From Acinetobacter tandoii DSM 14970 = CIP 107469 (lineage in GTDB: Bacteria; Pseudomonadota; Gammaproteobacteria; Pseudomonadales; Moraxellaceae), in assembly GCF_000400735.1 (NCBI RefSeq), contig NZ_KE007368.1, forward strand, positions 122,997 to 186,996: 64,000 nucleotides of DNA. Direction: 5' to 3'. The notes beneath the pieces were generated by a model, which had not been told where the DNA came from, searched no databases, and saw only the letters and a list, made by a program, of their open reading frames with translations. The translations under genes were made by a program, and so were the position numbers. Below are positions 34,491 to 42,653 of the stretch, piece after piece (the stretch's first letter is position 1; each line of letters starts with the position of its first letter).

Positions 34491-34541
34491 CCTAAAGTAA
34501 CCATATATTCAATGGGTTAGAAAACTAACACAGTAAGTGAC

Positions 34542-34570
34542 TTGACTATTTAGAGCATTTGCTCTAAAAA
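34542..34570 (+). promoter_or_regulatory. Promoter with candidate TetR operator for the aldehyde dehydrogenase
   Basis: A -35 TTGACT (34542-34547) and a -10-like TAAAAA (34565-34570) are 17 bp apart. Between and over the -10 lies the perfect palindrome TTTAGAGCATTTGCTCTAAA (34549-34568). A smaller inverted repeat GTTAG-AAAA-CTAAC (34516-34529) lies toward the tetR side. Confidence 0.6.
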
Positions 34571-34606
34571 ATTAATTATCCGCTTTAATGTAACTGGTAG
34601 TGCGTC

Positions 34607-36055
34607 ATGAACAGTCAAACAAAAACAACAGCAATGACACCACATGCTTTTGATCTTCAATACTTACACGACGTACTTGAACAACAAAAGCATGCTTACC
34701 AACGTTATCCTTTACCAACAGCAAAGGAACGTATTGATCGTTTAGCACGGCTTAAGCGTATCTTGGTTAAGTACCAAGATCAATTCGCAGAAGCAATCGA
34801 CCTCGATTATGGTAACCGTTCTATTGCCGAAACCAAAATCGGTGAATTACTCACCTGCCTTGAACAGATTAAATATTATAGCAAGCATTTAGCAAAATGG
34901 ATGAAGCCCTCCAAGCGACACGTCGGAATCATCCATCAACCCGCTAAAGCTTGGGTGCAATATCAACCTTTAGGCATCATTGGTATTATTGCGCCTTGGA
35001 ACTATCCTTTATTACTCTCGGTTGGCCCGCTTATTTGTGCTTTAGCTGCGGGCAACCATGCCATGATTAAAGTCTCAAGCTCATCCTCTAACTTTGGACG
35101 TGTACTTGAACTGGCTTTATCTGAAATCTTCCCACAAGAGTTGGTGGCTGTCATAAATGGCGGTGGTGCCATTTCAGATGCCTTTAGTCATCTGGCTTTT
35201 GATAAAATTGTATTTACAGGCTCCACCAATGTTGGCAAAACTGTGATGGCAGCCGCTTCAGAAAATTTAGTTCCCGTGATTCTTGAACTGGGCGGTAAAT
35301 CACCTGTATTGGTACACCCGTCTATTGACTTAGAAGATGTCGCTCAGCGCGTTGCTGTCGGCAAACTGTGGAATGCAGGTCAAACTTGTGTTGCACCTGA
35401 CTTTATGTTTCTACCAAAAGGCAAAACCCAAGAGTTTATTGAAAAGTTTCAAGCTTGCGTTTTAGAGATGTACCCGCATTTCAAAGATAATCAGGATTAC
35501 ACTTCTATTATTAATGATAAGCAATACCGACGTATTCAAGGCTATTTAGAAAATGCTCAAGCGCATGGCGCACGAATTATTGCGATTAACCCATTGCATG
35601 AAGATTTACACGAAGTACGTAAAATTGCACCAACCATTGTCGCAGGTGTGACGCCAGACATGCAGATTATGCAGAATGAGATCTTTGGTCCTCTATTACC
35701 AATCATGGAATATGATCAAATTGATGATGTAATCGACTTTATTAATAGCCGTCCTCGCCCACTTGCTTTATACTACTTCGACTTTGATCAGGCGCGTGCG
35801 GATTATGTCGCACAGCGTACCCATTCAGGGCATTTTGGACAAAACACGGTATTAACCCATGTTGCACAAGACGATTTACCATTTGGTGGCGTTGGTGCAT
35901 CAGGAATGGGTAAGTATCATGGTCCAGAAGGTTTCTTCAGTTTGTCGCATGAACGGTCTATGATGTCGAATCCAAAGCTGTACAGCTTTAAATACATTCT
36001 CCCACCGTTTAATAAGCCGATTCACAAATTGATTTTGAAAACTCTTCTTCGCTAA
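34607..36055 (+). CDS. Aldehyde dehydrogenase, coniferyl-aldehyde dehydrogenase type
   Basis: A 482-residue NAD(P)-dependent aldehyde dehydrogenase. Catalytic residues are visible as Glu in VILELGGKSP (about 225) and Cys in NAGQTCVAPDF (about 259), with the cofactor-binding stretches IIAPWNYPLLL and FTGSTNVGK. The sequence is closest in my reading to the coniferyl aldehyde dehydrogenase (CalB-like) subfamily, whose hydrophobic C-terminus (ILPPFNKPIHKLILKTLL) may associate with membrane. In bacteria such enzymes often act on fatty or aromatic aldehydes; the substrate is uncertain. The divergent TetR probably controls it. Confidence 0.88.
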   Translation: MNSQTKTTAMTPHAFDLQYLHDVLEQQKHAYQRYPLPTAKERIDRLARLKRILVKYQDQFAEAIDLDYGNRSIAETKIGELLTCLEQIKYYSKHLAKWMKPSKRHVGIIHQPAKAWVQYQPLGIIGIIAPWNYPLLLSVGPLICALAAGNHAMIKVSSSSSNFGRVLELALSEIFPQELVAVINGGGAISDAFSHLAFDKIVFTGSTNVGKTVMAAASENLVPVILELGGKSPVLVHPSIDLEDVAQRVAVGKLWNAGQTCVAPDFMFLPKGKTQEFIEKFQACVLEMYPHFKDNQDYTSIINDKQYRRIQGYLENAQAHGARIIAINPLHEDLHEVRKIAPTIVAGVTPDMQIMQNEIFGPLLPIMEYDQIDDVIDFINSRPRPLALYYFDFDQARADYVAQRTHSGHFGQNTVLTHVAQDDLPFGGVGASGMGKYHGPEGFFSLSHERSMMSNPKLYSFKYILPPFNKPIHKLILKTLLR

Positions 36056-36100
36056 ATGATCAAGGCATGATCTATCGCATTGGGTCATGTCCCGTTTTAT

Positions 36101-36132
36101 CAAAAATCGCTTGTCTTTTAAGCGCATTTTTG
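36101..36132 (+). terminator. Probable terminator of the aldehyde dehydrogenase gene
   Basis: The arms CAAAAATCGCTT / AAGCGCATTTTTG pair over 12 bp with one bulged base and a 7-nt loop, ending in a T-run. It overlaps the rpmB promoter. Confidence 0.6.
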
Positions 36133-36139
36133 ATATAAA
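36111..36139 (+). promoter_or_regulatory. Sigma-70-type promoter for rpmB-rpmG
   Basis: A -35 TTGTCT (36111-36116), a 17-bp spacer and a -10 TATAAA (36134-36139), about 80 bp before rpmB. Confidence 0.65.
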
Positions 36140-36220
36140 ACGCCCCTTGAATGAATTCAATCCGTTTATTTTTGACTGGCCATACAGATTTGCTGTTGGC
36201 TAAATCAATGGAGTTACACC

Positions 36221-36457
36221 ATGTCTAAGGTTTGCCAAGTTACCGGCAAGCGTCCAGTCGTTGGTAACAACGTCTCACACGCCAACAACAAAACTAAGCG
36301 CCGGTTCGAGCCGAACCTGCATCACCACCGTTTCTGGTTAGAAAGCGAAAAACGTTTCGTACGTCTTCGTTTAACCACTAAAGGTATGCGTATTATCGAC
36401 AAATTGGGCATTGAAAAGGTTGTTGCTGACCTTCGTGCTCAAGGTCAAAAGATCTAA
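36221..36457 (+). CDS. rpmB: 50S ribosomal protein L28
   Basis: A 78-residue basic protein of the large ribosomal subunit. The N-terminus [23 protein letters not shown] and the [14 protein letters not shown] stretch are characteristic of L28; only the first Cys of the zinc-binding form is kept, so it is the zinc-free type. A GGAG lies about 9 nt before the ATG. It is followed after 16 bp by rpmG, the usual pair. Confidence 0.98.
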
Positions 36458-36473
36458 GTAAGGAGTCAGGACA

Positions 36474-36629
36474 ATGCGTGATAAGATTCGCTTAGTTTCT
36501 ACAGCTGGTACAGGTTATTTCTATACCACTACTAAAAACAAACGTACTATGCCGGAAAAAATGGAAATCAAAAAATTTGATCCAAAAATCCGTCAACACG
36601 TAATTTTTAAAGAAGCTAAAATCAAATAA
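36474..36629 (+). CDS. rpmG: 50S ribosomal protein L33
   Basis: A 51-residue ribosomal protein that starts [20 protein letters not shown] and ends with EAKIK. The zinc-binding Cys residues of the C+ form are absent, as in other zinc-free L33 proteins. AAGGAG lies 9-14 nt before the ATG. Co-transcribed with rpmB; a strong terminator follows. Confidence 0.97.
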   Translation: MRDKIRLVSTAGTGYFYTTTKNKRTMPEKMEIKKFDPKIRQHVIFKEAKIK

Positions 36630-36646
36630 TTTTGGTTTCTTAAAAG

Positions 36647-36680
36647 AAAACGACCTAATCTTAGGTCGTTTTTTTTTTGC
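36647..36680 (+). terminator. Terminator of rpmB-rpmG
   Basis: The stem AAAACGACCTA / TAGGTCGTTTT with a 4-nt loop is followed by a long T-run. Confidence 0.93.
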
Positions 36681-36775
36681 ATTTTTTTTATGCATCTTGA
36701 TAAACTTAAATAAATTTTTGGCATTCTTTGTGCTTATTTCTTTTCACCCTTAACTTTCTGTTTAAGGAGTTTTTA

Positions 36776-38494
36776 GTGCCACATAATGTAGACCTCATCA
36801 TATTACTGGCTTTTGGATTTGGACTCGCACTTGTTTTTGGTTACCTTGCGGCTCGTTTACGCCTCCCTCCGCTGATTGGGTATTTAATTGCAGGTATTAT
36901 TATTAGTCCGAACACCCCAGGAATTGTTGCGGACATTCAACTTGCCAACCAACTTGCCGAACTGGGTGTCATGTTCCTGATGTTTGGGGTCGGCATGCAC
37001 TTTTCACTAAATGATCTCCTACAAGTCCGACGCATCGCACTGCCTGGTGCCATTTTACAAATTGCAGTCGCAACACTATTAGGCATTGGGGTTTCCATGC
37101 TTTGGGGATGGAGCTTTGGTTCCGCCCTAGTGTTCGGTCTGAGTTTATCTTGTGCCAGTACTGTCGTATTACTCAAAGCCTTGGGGGATCGAGGTCTACT
37201 CAATTCGGTCAATGGTAAAATTGCAGTAGGCTGGCTCTTAGTTGAAGATCTGGTCATGGTCTTGGTGTTGGTGTTACTGCCTGCAACAGCAGTATTGCTA
37301 GGTGGCGAATCAATGACTACTCATGGTGGCAACGATAACATTTGGCTCACCTTAGGGCTGACGTTATTAAAAGTTGCAGGCTTCATCGCCTTTATGCTGA
37401 TTGTGGGTAAACGTCTTGTCCCGTTGATTATGCAATTTGTTGCCCGTTTAGGCTCACGTGAGTTGTTTACCCTCACCGTGGTTGCTGCGGCTGTTTCGAT
37501 TGCTTTTGGTGCCTATAAAGTCTTTGGCGTTTCTATGGCACTTGGTGCATTCTTTGCAGGTATGGTCGTTAAAGAATCTGACTTTAGCCACCGTGCCGAA
37601 GAGGAAACTCTACCTTTACGTGAAATCTTCTCGATTCTATTTTTCGTTTCGGTTGGTATGCTGTTTGATCCGCGTATTTTATGGGAACAGCCTGAACATG
37701 TCTTGGCAGTCGTTGCAATTATCATGATTGGTAAAACCATTGCAGCAATGGCACTGGTACTGTTTTTCCGCTATCCGATCAATACAGCCCTGACTGTGGG
37801 TGCGAGTTTGGCGCAAATTGGAGAATTCTCCTTCATTCTTGCCACTTTGGGACTGTCCTTAAAACTCCTTTCCCTCGAAGGACAGAATTTGATTCTGGCA
37901 GGGGCACTCATCTCCATTACCTTAAACTCTTTTATTTTCTCTGCAATCGAACCCCTTCAAAACTGGATTCGCGAGCGCTCTTCACTGGCACGTTTGCTAG
38001 AACGTAGTGGCGATCCGCTTGCGATGTTACCTGATGAAGTTTCACAAGATTATCTGCGTGATCAAGTCGTGATTGTCGGACATGGCGAAGTCGGACGTCG
38101 CATCACCAAAACCCTGATGGCAGAAGACATTAAAGTGGTGATTGCGGAAGAAAACCGCGAAATCGTAGAAAACCTACGTGAAAAAGGCATCGCTGCTGTC
38201 TCTGGTGTGGCGACCGAACCTGGCGTACTGATTCAAGCCCATATTCAACATGCGCGATTATTGGTGTTATCTCCTATGGATATTATTGATATCCATAAAA
38301 TTGTTGATATTGCTAAAACCTTAAATCCGCAAATTCAGGTCTTGATTTGTGCTGAAAGCAAACAAGAAGCCGAAGTGATCCGTAAGGAAAACATCGGCGA
38401 CGTCTATTTTGCCAAAGAAGAAATGGCGAAAAATATGAGCAATCATATTCTTAATCAAATTGAAATTGCTCATCATCAAGCACCTAGCCATTAA
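36776..38494 (+). CDS. CPA2-family cation/proton antiporter with RCK domain (YbaL/KefB-like)
   Basis: A 572-residue inner-membrane protein. About twelve membrane helices fill residues 1-385, with the family segments PPLIGYLIAGIIISP, SLSCASTVVLLKAL and WLLVEDLVMVLVLVLLP. The C-terminal cytosolic part (about 420-560) is an RCK/TrkA-N Rossmann domain (VVIVGHGEVGRRI) that binds nucleotide and gates transport. It probably exchanges K+ or Na+ for H+. The start is the GTG with AAGGAG 6 nt upstream; the frame opens 48 bp earlier but lacks a ribosome site. Single gene. Confidence 0.9.
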   Translation: MPHNVDLIILLAFGFGLALVFGYLAARLRLPPLIGYLIAGIIISPNTPGIVADIQLANQLAELGVMFLMFGVGMHFSLNDLLQVRRIALPGAILQIAVATLLGIGVSMLWGWSFGSALVFGLSLSCASTVVLLKALGDRGLLNSVNGKIAVGWLLVEDLVMVLVLVLLPATAVLLGGESMTTHGGNDNIWLTLGLTLLKVAGFIAFMLIVGKRLVPLIMQFVARLGSRELFTLTVVAAAVSIAFGAYKVFGVSMALGAFFAGMVVKESDFSHRAEEETLPLREIFSILFFVSVGMLFDPRILWEQPEHVLAVVAIIMIGKTIAAMALVLFFRYPINTALTVGASLAQIGEFSFILATLGLSLKLLSLEGQNLILAGALISITLNSFIFSAIEPLQNWIRERSSLARLLERSGDPLAMLPDEVSQDYLRDQVVIVGHGEVGRRITKTLMAEDIKVVIAEENREIVENLREKGIAAVSGVATEPGVLIQAHIQHARLLVLSPMDIIDIHKIVDIAKTLNPQIQVLICAESKQEAEVIRKENIGDVYFAKEEMAKNMSNHILNQIEIAHHQAPSH

Positions 38495-38516
38495 GCTACC
38501 ACTTCATTCTAAACAT

Positions 38517-38545
38517 AAAAAAAGCGCACCTCATGTGCGCTTTTT
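38517..38545. terminator. Bidirectional terminator after the antiporter gene
   Basis: The stem AAAGCGCAC / GTGCGCTTT with a 5-nt loop is flanked by A- and T-tracts. Confidence 0.92.
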
Positions 38546-38557
38546 AGCCAATATGGA

Positions 38558-38836
38558 TTAGCTCATAAACTGTGGTTTTTCGTCCACAACCTCGGCTTGC
38601 CATTCATTCACTTGTTTTTCAAGCAAGCCAAATAAAGCTGCCTGAATCATGTGCTGTGCAATCACGGCTGTTTGGTCACCCAATAACGCTTTAACTTCAT
38701 CGTTAAACTGAATTTTGACCAAAGGTTCTTTTTCTGAGCCTGCATTTCGCAACGCCAACTCACCACCTTCAAGTTGAACCAACTCTAGAACCGCTTCCTG
38801 ATTCCCAAATAACTCTTTCAATTGCTCTATAGACAT
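38558..38836 (-). CDS. 92-aa soluble protein, unknown
   Basis: A 92-residue acidic protein that begins MSIEQLKELFGNQEAVLEL. It has no signal peptide or membrane helix. The pattern suggests a small alpha/beta fold: one helix, three strands (VQLEGGELALRN, LVKIQFND), then a helix (QTAVIAQHMIQAALFGLLEKQV). I do not recognise it. The start is set by GGAGAA about 6 nt before this ATG; three earlier in-frame ATGs up to 38878 lack such a site. The region just upstream contains the palindrome CCATGTTGAACATGG, on the same strand. Confidence 0.6.
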   Translation of the reverse strand: MSIEQLKELFGNQEAVLELVQLEGGELALRNAGSEKEPLVKIQFNDEVKALLGDQTAVIAQHMIQAALFGLLEKQVNEWQAEVVDEKPQFMS

Positions 38837-38945
38837 ATGTTTCTCCATGTTCAACATGGTGGCAAAGACCTGTTGCACTTTGCATTGCTTAGATTAATTA
38901 ATATCGGGTCAAAAATCTAAACTTCAAGCGCATGCCATCTTTTCC

Positions 38946-39449
38946 TTAAAATTCGACCATTTCATTACGAAAGCCATCAATCAATTGGGTCAAATCACGA
39001 TGCCACTCACGTAGAATTTTGGTATCTGGCAACCATGCCTGAGGGGTCTGTGTGACCTTAATAATCAAATTAGACGATGTTTCATCTTCTGGTTCTGGTG
39101 CACTTGGTTCTGGTGCATACTGGCACATGCGATAGGCGCGTTTCAGCTCTGCAATAAAGCCATCTTTAGAGAGCTGCTGCATCACCACCACCTCAGGAGA
39201 AACCTGGCCCTTGGCAGCCATTTGTTCTTCAATTGACTTTAACGTCGGCTGTAAGTCATTTAAACGGTAATAACGCACCAACTCCTGCAAGAACGCGAGC
39301 ACTGCCCCATGCAAATGAAAAACCGCAGCTTCACGGTAAGCTTGGGCTTGTTGAATATGATCGATTTGCTCTGCTTGCTGACACGACAAACGTGCAAAAT
39401 ATAATTTCTGGTTGGTTCGGTCGGCATGAAAGCGAGCTACACGAGACAT
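38946..39449 (-). CDS. Helical DUF6586-like protein
   Basis: A 167-residue, mostly helical cytosolic protein. It starts MSRVARFHADRTNQKLYFARLSC, with a central YREAAVFHLHGAVLAFLQELV segment and a Pro/Glu-rich linker (about 113-126). The N-terminal TNQKLYFARL pattern matches, from memory, the DUF6586 family of pseudomonads and relatives, of unknown function. AGGAAAA precedes the ATG. It is transcribed leftward; the preceding ASCH gene is 75 bp away, so co-transcription is possible but not shown. Confidence 0.6.
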   Translation of the reverse strand: MSRVARFHADRTNQKLYFARLSCQQAEQIDHIQQAQAYREAAVFHLHGAVLAFLQELVRYYRLNDLQPTLKSIEEQMAAKGQVSPEVVVMQQLSKDGFIAELKRAYRMCQYAPEPSAPEPEDETSSNLIIKVTQTPQAWLPDTKILREWHRDLTQLIDGFRNEMVEF

Positions 39450-39524
39450 ACAATTTTCCTAATTTCTTGGCATGTGTTACAGGCCTAAGATTAAACTTAA
39501 TTGAATTCAATGCACAATAAAAAA

Positions 39525-39887
39525 TTACACCGCATCCAATTCTACCCAATAAATTTTTCTTCGAGCTGGTATATCCACTGGAGGATGAATAGGCCTAACA
39601 TTTTCAATGACCCAAGCCCAATAGCCATCTTCCCAATAGTTTGCTTTAGCCTGTTCAATCTCACTTTTCTGCCAAGCATGAACAGATGAAATATCCACCC
39701 ATGCAACCGCTCTACCTAATTCCTCATCTCCATCCTGATTCAGATAATGTGCATTTTCAACAATAACTAAATCTTTAAGAGGAAGCTCATTGGGGCGCCA
39801 TGAACGAATTTCCAAGGTTTTTATGCCTTCAGCAATATAGCTTCCCGATGGCGCAACAATCGATAAAGCAGGATAAATTCTTCTCAT
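39525..39887 (-). CDS. ASCH-domain (PUA-like) protein
   Basis: A 120-residue protein with the beta-barrel pattern of ASCH domains: the N-terminal YPALSIVAPSGSYIAEGIKTLEIRSWRP (about 5-32), where Lys-Thr-x-Glu-x-Arg is the family signature, then LVIVENAH, GRAVAWVDI and the YWAWVIENVRPI segment. ASCH domains are thought to bind RNA or act as nucleoside amidases (YqfB type); which applies here is open. GGGAAA precedes the ATG. It ends before the DUF6586-like gene and follows the RRM gene's terminator. Confidence 0.82.
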   Translation of the reverse strand: MRRIYPALSIVAPSGSYIAEGIKTLEIRSWRPNELPLKDLVIVENAHYLNQDGDEELGRAVAWVDISSVHAWQKSEIEQAKANYWEDGYWAWVIENVRPIHPPVDIPARRKIYWVELDAV

Positions 39888-39898
39888 GATTTTCCCAT

Positions 39899-39922
39899 AA
39901 AAAAAGGAGCATACTCTGCTCC
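39899..39922 (-). terminator. Terminator of the RRM protein gene
   Basis: The stem GGAGCA / TGCTCC with a 5-nt loop is followed by seven U in the leftward transcript. Confidence 0.88.
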
Positions 39923-39928
39923 TCTCCT

Positions 39929-40180
39929 TTAAGCCTGTGGCTTATCTTCAGCCTGCTTTACACGAATTCCTGTCCCATGTAAACGCAAAGTATTTAAACC
40001 TTTAATGGCTTTCACCGCTTCACGACCATGTGGCATCTCCACAAAAGCAAAGCCTTTAGATTTACCTGTTTCAGCATCTAAAACCAATTGGCAGGTTTCT
40101 ACTGTGCCATATTGTTGGAACAGTTTCAGTAACTCAGCTTCTGTGACAGTACGTTCTAAATTACGAACTAAAATTTTCAT
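39929..40180 (-). CDS. Single-RRM RNA-binding protein
   Basis: An 83-residue protein that is a single RNA recognition motif: RNP2 is ILVRNL (residues 3-8) and RNP1 is KGFAFVEM (about 43-50), with the aromatic Phe residues used for RNA stacking. The C-terminus is a short charged tail. Bacterial single-RRM proteins bind RNA with largely unknown targets and are sometimes cold-induced. AAGG precedes the ATG. Single gene with terminator. Confidence 0.93.
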   Translation of the reverse strand: MKILVRNLERTVTEAELLKLFQQYGTVETCQLVLDAETGKSKGFAFVEMPHGREAVKAIKGLNTLRLHGTGIRVKQAEDKPQA

Positions 40181-40278
40181 TTAACAACCTTCAAAAATAG
40201 GCAAAATCATCAAAAAGCAATCGCCTACGCTACTTTCTGAACATTGCACATCAACTACCACAATGTAATTCGCTTAGT

Positions 40279-42267
40279 TTAATCGAGATTAATCCCAAAA
40301 TCTAAATTAATCGACTGTCGTTCAATTAAGGCGCTTTTTACCGTTTGCTGGCGGGGTTTATGATGCGTTTCCAAGGTACATAAATTGCGGGTGAGATCAT
40401 TTAAGAAGTAACTTTCAACTTTACGCCCTTGCTCATCCACCACATCTCGCGCCCACAGATTCAGATTTTGCTTAGTAAGAATAAGTTCATTCTGCGCACG
40501 AGTCAGCGCGACATAGAGTACCCGACGTTCTTCCTCAACCGCATCAAAGTCCCCCTGAGCACGCGCATGTGGGTACTGCCCAGCCGTTACATTCGCGACA
40601 TAACACACTTTCTGCTCCGTACCTTTGGCAGAATGAATGGTAATTAATGTGACTACATCTGTATCCGACTGACGTTCAATTTCAGAAATAGAAACAGGGT
40701 CAAGTACATATTCCTCAAGAAATTCGCTTAATTGTCCATGTTTGGAAGCCAATTGTTTAACCAACTCAAAGTCACCTTGGCGACGGTTCCAGTCTTTTTT
40801 ATAGTTCTCGGCCAATTGTGCTTCAATTGCCTGAATACCCAAACTAACACACGCTTGTACTTTCTGCTTCAGCACCATCATCTGTTTCATCATCAATAAG
40901 GTTTCAACAGGAATACGTCCAAATTGTTCTAATTGATTAAAAATCAGTTCGAATTCAGGTTGAAGTAACAACTGCTGTGCCAGACGACTTGCCCCCACAT
41001 CGCCCACCCCATTCCATAGGGTAAGAAAGCGCATCCACGCAATATCATCCAAAGGATTGGCAATCACACGTAATAAACTGAGTAAATCTTTGACATGTGC
41101 TGTTTCAAGCAGTTTCATCCCCCCAATAAAGCGATACGGGACATTGGCTGCAATACATGCCGCTTCAATATGCCGCGCAGCAAAGCTAGAACGAACCAAG
41201 ACCATATGATCCGACCAGTTATGCCCCTGCAAATAATGACGCTCTTTAATATCAATTGCGATCCATTTGGCTTCATCAAACTCATTCGGGAAAATATGCA
41301 TACGGGGTTTTACACCTTCGCCCCGATAGGCATCTAGACGCTTGTCATATTGAATTTCAGATTGATCGAGTAACCAATTCGAAAGGTCTAAAATTTCTTG
41401 AGTGGAACGATAGTTTTGCTCAAGTTTAAACACTTGGGCATTCGGCACACGCTCTTTAAAATGATGAATATTTTCAAAATCCGCCCCACGGAAGCCGTAG
41501 ATGGATTGCGCATCATCGCCAACACAGAACAGACTCACTTGATCTTTCAGAGGTTCAAGCAATGCCCACTGTAGGGGATTGGTATCTTGCATCTCATCCA
41601 CCAACATGTGCTTACAAATCGATGCGACATAATCAACCAAGCCTTCAGATTGATCGAGTGCTGAGGCCACAATCGCCAAAATATCATCATAGTCCAGAAA
41701 GCTACGTGCACGCTTGCGTGTCTCATACTCTTGCATGATCTTGGCAATTTGATCCTTAAATGCCAAATATTCAGGATGTTGCTTTTCTAAAGCATCACTC
41801 AATTTCTGGCGGGTATTACGCGCAAAAGAATACAAATCACACAGCTCTTGTGGCTTTGGAAGTTGATTTGGATTCTTCTTGTCATCTTTACCGCGAATCA
41901 GACGGAACATCATCAGTTGATCATCTCGATCAATAATCGAGAATTGCTCTAGACCAAAGGCTTTCGGTACACGGCGCAGCAGGTACATACAAAAAGTATG
42001 AAAAGTCGATGCGCGGAGTCCTTTGGCTTGCTCCCCCAAAACCAACTCTACTCGGGCTACGATTTCACTGGCTGAACGACGAGTAAAAGTTAAAATCTGA
42101 ATTTGGTTGGCGGGGATGCCTTGATCAATCAGATACGCAGCACGTGCCACAATGGTTTTCGTTTTGCCACAGCCAGCCCCTGCGAGCACCAGACTGTGTT
42201 GCGACGCAGTCGTGGCAGCTTGTTTTTGTTGTGGGTTTAATTCATCAATTAGGCTGGCTAAACTCAT
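40279..42267 (-). CDS. UvrD/Rep-family (SF1A) DNA helicase
   Basis: A 662-residue ATP-dependent 3'-5' DNA helicase. Motifs in order: Q-motif (LNPQQKQAA, about 10-18), Walker A GAGCGKTK (30-37), motif Ia (ILTFTRRSASEI), motif II (MLVDEMQDTN, about 222-231), motif III (CVGDDAQSIYGFRGAD), motif IV (LEQNYRST), motif V (TIHSAKGTEQ) and motif VI (YVALTRAQ). Motif II reads DEMQD rather than the commoner DEFQD or DEYQD. The sequence is distinct from the long UvrD and RecB proteins; it could be the Rep-like accessory helicase or a lineage-specific repair helicase. Confidence 0.9.
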   Translation of the reverse strand: MSLASLIDELNPQQKQAATTASQHSLVLAGAGCGKTKTIVARAAYLIDQGIPANQIQILTFTRRSASEIVARVELVLGEQAKGLRASTFHTFCMYLLRRVPKAFGLEQFSIIDRDDQLMMFRLIRGKDDKKNPNQLPKPQELCDLYSFARNTRQKLSDALEKQHPEYLAFKDQIAKIMQEYETRKRARSFLDYDDILAIVASALDQSEGLVDYVASICKHMLVDEMQDTNPLQWALLEPLKDQVSLFCVGDDAQSIYGFRGADFENIHHFKERVPNAQVFKLEQNYRSTQEILDLSNWLLDQSEIQYDKRLDAYRGEGVKPRMHIFPNEFDEAKWIAIDIKERHYLQGHNWSDHMVLVRSSFAARHIEAACIAANVPYRFIGGMKLLETAHVKDLLSLLRVIANPLDDIAWMRFLTLWNGVGDVGASRLAQQLLLQPEFELIFNQLEQFGRIPVETLLMMKQMMVLKQKVQACVSLGIQAIEAQLAENYKKDWNRRQGDFELVKQLASKHGQLSEFLEEYVLDPVSISEIERQSDTDVVTLITIHSAKGTEQKVCYVANVTAGQYPHARAQGDFDAVEEERRVLYVALTRAQNELILTKQNLNLWARDVVDEQGRKVESYFLNDLTRNLCTLETHHKPRQQTVKSALIERQSINLDFGINLD

Positions 42268-42520
42268 AATGTCTCATCGTACTGGGGAGATGGGTAGTTT
42301 AACAGAGCTATAGATGAATTATGAATTTTAGCCTGATGATCACGGCATTGTTTGATCTATAAAAAATGAGCCGATCAAAATAAATCATTACAGATCAATA
42401 ATAACCATGACAATGGAATAAGCATTTTTAAATCAACAAAAATATCTGGATTTAATTTATAAAATCTGTCCCGACTGATACGCCAATTTTTAATTTCAAA
42501 AAAAATTTGATACGAGACAA

Positions 42521-42612
42521 AACGGCATGGATGCCGTTCGTTGGATTGGGGTATAGGGATATATCCTCAATCCAATAAAGGATTTTTGTTACTTTTCATC
42601 CTTGAAAAGTAA
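42521..42612. repeat. Cluster of three inverted repeats in a 386-bp gene-free gap
   Basis: Three perfect inverted repeats lie in tandem: AACGGCAT / ATGCCGTT (42521-42538), TTGGATTG / CAATCCAA (42541-42575, with an inner GGATATATCC) and TTACTTTTC / GAAAAGTAA (42589-42612). None has a proper terminator tail. The arrangement resembles dispersed intergenic REP-like elements, but copy number in the genome cannot be judged. The rest of 42268-42653 holds nothing I can support. Confidence 0.7.
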
Positions 42613-42653
42613 GGTATTCCCTACACAAAAAGTATTTAAATTTATTGTGATTA

